In this document: positions 60,230-64,000 of the stretch, one piece after another
Position numbering within the stretch: position 1 is the first letter of the stretch
Layout: the number at the start of each line of letters is the position of its first letter
Assembly: GCF_001570405.1 (NCBI RefSeq)
Contig: NZ_BBYM01000004.1
Span: forward strand, 62,001-126,000
From: Microtetraspora niveoalba
Lineage (GTDB): Bacteria > Actinomycetota > Actinomycetes > Streptosporangiales > Streptosporangiaceae
Direction of reading: 5' to 3'
Length of the DNA: 64,000 nucleotides
The notes under the pieces: model-generated
What the model saw: only the letters and a program-made list of their open reading frames with translations
Told to the model about the DNA's origin: nothing
Database searches by the model: none
Position numbers and translations under genes: made by a program

Positions 60230-61231
60230 ATGATCAGCTTTGTGCTCGGGGTCGAGGACCTCGCGGACACCCGCTTCGCCCTCTCTCCCCTGCACGAAAC
60301 CCTTTTCAGCCTGCGGGTGCTGCAGGATCCGGGCCTGTCCGCGCTGCACCTGCCCTGGCGCAGGTCCGTACTCGGCGGGCTCGGCGCGCTCGACACCGGT
60401 CTGCTGATGTCCCTGGTCGCCCAGCGGCGCACCATCCCCGACTTCCTGACCCCGCGGCCGACGAGCTTCGCACCGGTCTTCGAAGAGGAGCTCTCCGTCG
60501 TCCGCCGGACGTCCCCCGATCTGGTCCGCCACGACCTGCTGCTCGCGCACGCGCCGGACCCGCTTCCCGACGCCCTGCGCGACGCCGCCGCCGACGACGC
60601 GTCCGTCGCCGGACTCCGCGACGCCATCTGCGATCTCCTGCGGCGGTACTGGGAGGTGGCCATCGAGCCGATGTGGCCGCAGATGCGACTGGTGCTGGAA
60701 GCCGACATGACCTACCGCGCCCGTCAGCTCGCCCTGGGAGGCGCCCGGCTGCTGTTCGCCGACATGCACCCGAACCTGCGCTGGCGAGACGGCGTGCTGC
60801 ACGTCCACAAGATGATCGGGGGGTACCGGGTAGCGGCGTCCGGCCGGGGGCTGCTGCTCCTGCCGTCCGTGTTCGCGCACAAGCCCTCGCCCCCCGTCAG
60901 CCCGGACGAGCCGCCGAGCCTCGTCTATCCCAGCCGGGGAGTGGCCACGCTGTGGGGCGCGGTGTCGACCGCCGACACGGCCGCCCTGACGTCCCTGCTC
61001 GGCGCTTCACGGGCGAGACTGCTCGTCCTCCTGGAAGAGCCGCTGCCCACGGTGGAGCTCGCCCGCCGTCTCAGGGTCACCCCGAGCGCCGTCTCCCAGC
61101 ACCTGCGCGTCCTGCACGCCACCGGGCTGGTCACCCGGACACGTGACGGACGGCAGGTGCTGTACCGGAGGAGCGCGCTCGGCGACGGACTCGCGACCAA
61201 CGCCGCCGGACCGCGAACTCACGACAGGTGA
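60230..61231 (+). CDS. ArsR-family regulator with DUF5937 domain
   Basis: A 333-residue protein. The N-terminus starts MISFVLGVEDLADTRFALSP, the conserved opening of the DUF5937 group, and the C-terminal winged helix reads LPTVELARRLRVTPSAVSQH then LRVLHATGLVTRTRDGRQVL. The ATG at 60230 is chosen for this match; a longer frame begins at 60167. TAGCGTATGG upstream could be a -10 region for a leaderless transcript. It is divergent from the MFS gene and probably controls it. Confidence 0.88.
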   Translation: MISFVLGVEDLADTRFALSPLHETLFSLRVLQDPGLSALHLPWRRSVLGGLGALDTGLLMSLVAQRRTIPDFLTPRPTSFAPVFEEELSVVRRTSPDLVRHDLLLAHAPDPLPDALRDAAADDASVAGLRDAICDLLRRYWEVAIEPMWPQMRLVLEADMTYRARQLALGGARLLFADMHPNLRWRDGVLHVHKMIGGYRVAASGRGLLLLPSVFAHKPSPPVSPDEPPSLVYPSRGVATLWGAVSTADTAALTSLLGASRARLLVLLEEPLPTVELARRLRVTPSAVSQHLRVLHATGLVTRTRDGRQVLYRRSALGDGLATNAAGPRTHDR

Positions 61232-61355
61232 GCGAGGGTGACGGCGGCACCGACGACCGGACCGGCCTGTCGGGCAGCGGCCGCTACGTCCGGGTGCTGG
61301 GCACCGCGCGCGTCACCTCCTACGCCTCCTCCCCCGCCCCCGCCACGGCCCCCGT

Positions 61356-62228
61356 TCACGCGGGCACGGCGGCCTCCATGAGTGCGAGATAGCCGTCTTC
61401 CAGCGTCGGCTCGGCGGGCTGCGCCATCGGGTCGGGCGGCACCGGCGCGACGACCCGGTAGCGCATCCCCGAACCGTGCGGGAGCGCCGCCACGATCCGG
61501 CCGGTGGACGGCGCCGCGCCGGAGGTGACGACCGTCCAGACCCGCCGGTTCGCGCGGGCGACCAGGGAGCCGACGTCGCCCTGGAAGACCAGGCGGCCCT
61601 TGGCCAGTACGGCGAGGTGGCGGCAGGTCTGCGCCACATCCTCGACGATGTGCGTGCTGAGCAGGACGGTGCGCTCCCCGGCGAGGTGGGACAGCAGCGT
61701 GCGGAACCGGATGCGCTCCTCGGGGTCCAGTCCGGTGGTCGGCTCGTCCACGATGAGCAGGCGGGGGTCGTTGAGCAGCGCCTGGGCGATGCCGACGCGG
61801 CGCAGCATCCCGCCGGAATAGCCCTTGAGCCTGCGGTCGGCGTGCTCGCCGAGCGCGACCACCTCCAGCAGCTCGCCGATGCGGCGGCGCCGTACGGACC
61901 GCTCGTCGAGGCCCTTGAGCAGCGCGATGTAGTCGAGGAACTGCCGCGCGGTCAGGTCGGGGTAGACGCCGAGGTCCTGGGGCAGGTAGCCGAGCGTGCG
62001 CTGGACGGCGAGCCTGCCTTCCTTGGTGGTGACGTCGTCGCCGCCGAGGCGGACCGTTCCGGAAGTGGGCCGCAGCAGCCCGGCGAGGATCCGCATGAGC
62101 GTGGTCTTGCCGGCCCCGTTGGAGCCGAGCAGGCCGTACATGCCGGTGGGCACGTCGAGGTCGATTCCTTTGAGGGCGTGTACGTCGCCCTTGTACGTCT
62201 TGGTCAGCTGGTTGATCTGTATCCGCAT
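61356..62228 (-). CDS. ABC transporter ATPase
   Basis: A 290-residue ATPase: Walker A GLLGSNGAGKTTLMR, signature LKGYSGGMLRRVGIAQALL, Walker B LLIVDEPTTGLDPEER, switch His in LLSTHIVEDV. It belongs to the CcmA/drug-exporter class with a C-terminal extension. It is the last gene of a four-gene leftward operon, one base after the permease stop. Confidence 0.92.
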   Translation of the reverse strand: MRIQINQLTKTYKGDVHALKGIDLDVPTGMYGLLGSNGAGKTTLMRILAGLLRPTSGTVRLGGDDVTTKEGRLAVQRTLGYLPQDLGVYPDLTARQFLDYIALLKGLDERSVRRRRIGELLEVVALGEHADRRLKGYSGGMLRRVGIAQALLNDPRLLIVDEPTTGLDPEERIRFRTLLSHLAGERTVLLSTHIVEDVAQTCRHLAVLAKGRLVFQGDVGSLVARANRRVWTVVTSGAAPSTGRIVAALPHGSGMRYRVVAPVPPDPMAQPAEPTLEDGYLALMEAAVPA

Positions 62229-62229
62229 G

Positions 62230-63027
62230 TCAGGACTCCGATCGGGCGGCGTGGAGGCGGGTGAGCAGGAGGATCGCCGCGGCGAGCGCGACCATGACGC
62301 CCATCCAGAGGACGGCGACGGCGGGGGTGGCCGCGGGCCGCAGGAAGTTCAGCGCCGCATCAGGCCACCCGTAGACGACGCCATCCGGTCTCGCCCGGTC
62401 GAAGAGGCCGTACTCCACGTAGTCGCCGGTCGCCGCGAAGATCGTGTGGGACAGGGTCGGCATCATGTCGGCTGGGATGAGGTTGCCCCAGAACCAGTAG
62501 GCGACGAACAGCACCCGGAACACCAGCGGCGGTATCAGGAGAGGCCCTGCCAGGGCGAGCGCGCCCAGAAAGATCAGTGCAGGGAGGATGACAGTCGCGA
62601 AGACGGCCAATGCCCAGGCCAGCGTCTCGGCCTTGCCCTCGGTGAACGTGTAGACCACGGCCCGCCCGAAGAAGACCAGTGCGATCGGTACGGCCGTCGC
62701 CCCGCACACCCCCAGGTACTTGCCGACCAGCCGGCCGCCCGGGTTGGAGGGAGAGGCGTCGAGGATCGCGGCGACGCCGAGCCTTCGGTCGCGGATGAGC
62801 CGGTCGGCGAGCAGGCATCCGTAGACGATCGCCAGCAGCGACATCGTCAACTTGGCCGACGCGAGCATGGCCGGCTTCGGATCGTGCCCGCCTCCGCTCC
62901 CGAGATCCAGCGTCCGGTACCCGGGCCACATCGCGGCGACGAGCACCGCGAAGGCCAGGCCGTACACGATCCACATGATGGGCCTGCGGATCTGCATGAG
63001 GAATTCGTAGCGCAGGGTGGCGATCAT
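62230..63027 (-). CDS. ABC transporter permease
   Basis: A 265-residue membrane protein of the ABC-2 type with six helices (RRPIMWIVYGLAFAVLVAAM, LTMSLLAIVYGCLLADRLIR, VCGATAVPIALVFFGRAVVY, ILPALIFLGALALAGPLLIP and others). LGVAAILDASPSNPGGRLVGK is a cytoplasmic loop typical of this exporter type. It overlaps the upstream permease gene by four bases. Confidence 0.85.
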   Translation of the reverse strand: MIATLRYEFLMQIRRPIMWIVYGLAFAVLVAAMWPGYRTLDLGSGGGHDPKPAMLASAKLTMSLLAIVYGCLLADRLIRDRRLGVAAILDASPSNPGGRLVGKYLGVCGATAVPIALVFFGRAVVYTFTEGKAETLAWALAVFATVILPALIFLGALALAGPLLIPPLVFRVLFVAYWFWGNLIPADMMPTLSHTIFAATGDYVEYGLFDRARPDGVVYGWPDAALNFLRPAATPAVAVLWMGVMVALAAAILLLTRLHAARSES

Positions 63028-63725
63028 TCCTTGTCACCTCCGAGGACGCGCTCGGCGCGGCCGAGCAGGGGCCAGGCGGCCGCGACGAGCACGGCGGCGG
63101 TGCACAGCAGGACGACCCGGTTGGCCGTCCAGTCATCCGGCACCGTGCCGCGCGTGGTGGCGAACAGATAGAGCAGCCGGGACGGGAGGCTCCCCTGCAG
63201 GGGGCCGGCGACCACCTGCTCGACGACCCAGACCAGCGCCACCGTGGTGGTGGCGGCGACGGCGCTGCTGAACGCGGCCGAGGCGAGCAGGCCCAGGGCG
63301 GCCAGCCACAGCGCGGGGGCGAGCCAGGTGAGCTGGACCGCCGGGCCGTGCGGCGTCACAGGGAGGAGCTCCCACCAGCCGCCCAGGGTCAGCACGGTCG
63401 AACCGGCCGCGGCGCACAGGCCGGTCCAGCCCGTCGTGGCGGCCAGCCGGCGCAGCACGGTCGAGCGGTAGCCCACCGGCAGGGTGAGCTGGAGCTCCAC
63501 GGCCTGGTCCCGGCCGAGTGACGAGGCGGCGGCCATCCCGGTGATGAGCGGGATCACCATCTCCAGGGCGCCGGCCAGCATGAACGCGGTGGTCGACTCG
63601 CGGGAGCCGAGCCGTGCGCCGAGTATGGCGAGGAGCGTCATGAGCAGCACCAGGGCCGGGGCCCCCGCCAGAGCGGCGGGTCCGGCCCTGCGCAGCTCAT
63701 GCGCCCAGAGATCGAGAGGTTTCAT
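63024..63725 (-). CDS. ABC transporter permease-like membrane protein
   Basis: A 233-residue membrane protein with six helices and a cytoplasmic LGRDQAVELQLTLPVGYRST segment like ABC-2 permeases. Four-base overlaps on both sides show it belongs to the same operon. It probably pairs with the preceding and following membrane proteins. Confidence 0.8.
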   Translation of the reverse strand: MKPLDLWAHELRRAGPAALAGAPALVLLMTLLAILGARLGSRESTTAFMLAGALEMVIPLITGMAAASSLGRDQAVELQLTLPVGYRSTVLRRLAATTGWTGLCAAAGSTVLTLGGWWELLPVTPHGPAVQLTWLAPALWLAALGLLASAAFSSAVAATTTVALVWVVEQVVAGPLQGSLPSRLLYLFATTRGTVPDDWTANRVVLLCTAAVLVAAAWPLLGRAERVLGGDKE

Positions 63726-64000
63726 GATCGGTGAGTAGCGCCGCCGAAGCGGATCGGTTCACGCCTGCCCGCCGCGATCACGGCGGCGAGGGCGAGCGCG
63801 AGCGCCAGGCCGGCCGTCGCCGTGCCGTTGGACCAGAAGAGCCGCGTCCCGTCCAGGACCGGCAGCCGGGTGAAGCTCAGCGCGTAGACGGTCCAGACGG
63901 CCAGCGTCACGCCGATCGCGCCGTCGACGTGCCAGGAGACGGCGAGCAGCAGGCCGAGCGCCGCCAGCATGGCCATCGGCCCGATCCAGGCCGTCACAAG
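63722..64000 (-). CDS. membrane protein, 5' part outside the window
   Basis: The C-terminal 92 residues of a membrane protein (LAALGLLLAVSWHVDGAIGV, AGLALALALAAVIAAGRREP). The frame is open to the window edge, so the start is not visible; an internal GTG at 63997 is unlikely to be the real start. It overlaps the next permease gene by four bases and is the most upstream visible gene of the ABC operon. Confidence 0.7.
   Translation of the reverse strand, partial: LVTAWIGPMAMLAALGLLLAVSWHVDGAIGVTLAVWTVYALSFTRLPVLDGTRLFWSNGTATAGLALALALAAVIAAGRREPIRFGGATHRS

Noticed and set aside
61232-61355. Possible small gene between the ArsR regulator and the ABC ATPase
   Set aside because: Only 124 bases with no ribosome site or protein pattern; probably the two convergent 3' ends.
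1-64000. tRNA or rRNA genes as integration targets
   Set aside because: No cloverleaf-like sequence or rRNA core motif was recognised on either strand by eye; a tRNA scan would settle it.

Overview
The window is very GC-rich DNA with dense, strongly biased codons, many GTG starts and 4-base ATGA/GTGA gene overlaps. The families present (ECF41 sigma factor, NarL-type sensor/regulator pairs, XRE plus methionine aminopeptidase, actinobacterial hyp genes, many TetR-controlled MFS pumps) point to a filamentous actinomycete, plausibly Streptosporangiales. The genus cannot be fixed from this sequence alone. No rRNA, tRNA or CRISPR array was found.

Left part (1-9 kb). A membrane protein is followed by a decayed regulator/MFS pair and a methyltransferase gene split by an exact 11-bp tandem duplication. 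A cis-prenyltransferase is translationally coupled to a DUF2236 (MpaB/latex-clearing type) protein carrying EF hands. A Nudix hydrolase follows. From 6.6 to 9.05 kb lies a scrambled stretch: an NmrA reductase and an HxlR regulator have both lost their 5' ends and are fused head to head, surrounded by iterated 21-22-bp repeats around TGAGACAGG and by long inverted repeats.

Middle-left (9-21.9 kb). A two-component system, a methyltransferase, an ECF41 sigma factor with its FAD oxidoreductase partner, an APH-type kinase, a TetR/aldo-keto reductase pair with a clear operator, a secreted intradiol dioxygenase with a carbohydrate-binding module, a quinone reductase downstream of a short-chain dehydrogenase stub and a 34-bp palindrome, and a protein with two P-loop domains.

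Hydrogenase maturation locus (22-29.2 kb). hypE, hypD, hypC and hypA run leftwards behind two SIS-domain genes, one fused to a HypC-like domain; hypF is divergent. No hypB and no hydrogenase subunits are in the window. The two SIS proteins have lost complementary parts of the GmhA active site, which suggests one composite hetero-oligomeric enzyme; this is the most interesting lead here.

Middle-right (29.2-49.7 kb). A second two-component system, LysR with a CTP-synthase-like amidotransferase, a beta-helix lipoprotein, an XRE/MAP pair with a paired operator, a HAD phosphatase, a collagen-like secreted protein, then redox-detoxification operons (quinone reductase, FMN reductases, MFS pumps, TetR regulators). 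Stubs of an AraC regulator, a tyrosine recombinase and an IS110-type transposase mark past insertions and deletions.

Right part (49.9-64 kb). A three-subunit PaoABC-type molybdenum aldehyde oxidoreductase, a WYL regulator, RidA, a TetR/MFS operon, VOC and CAP-domain proteins, an MFS divergent from an ArsR regulator, and an ABC exporter operon that runs off the right edge.
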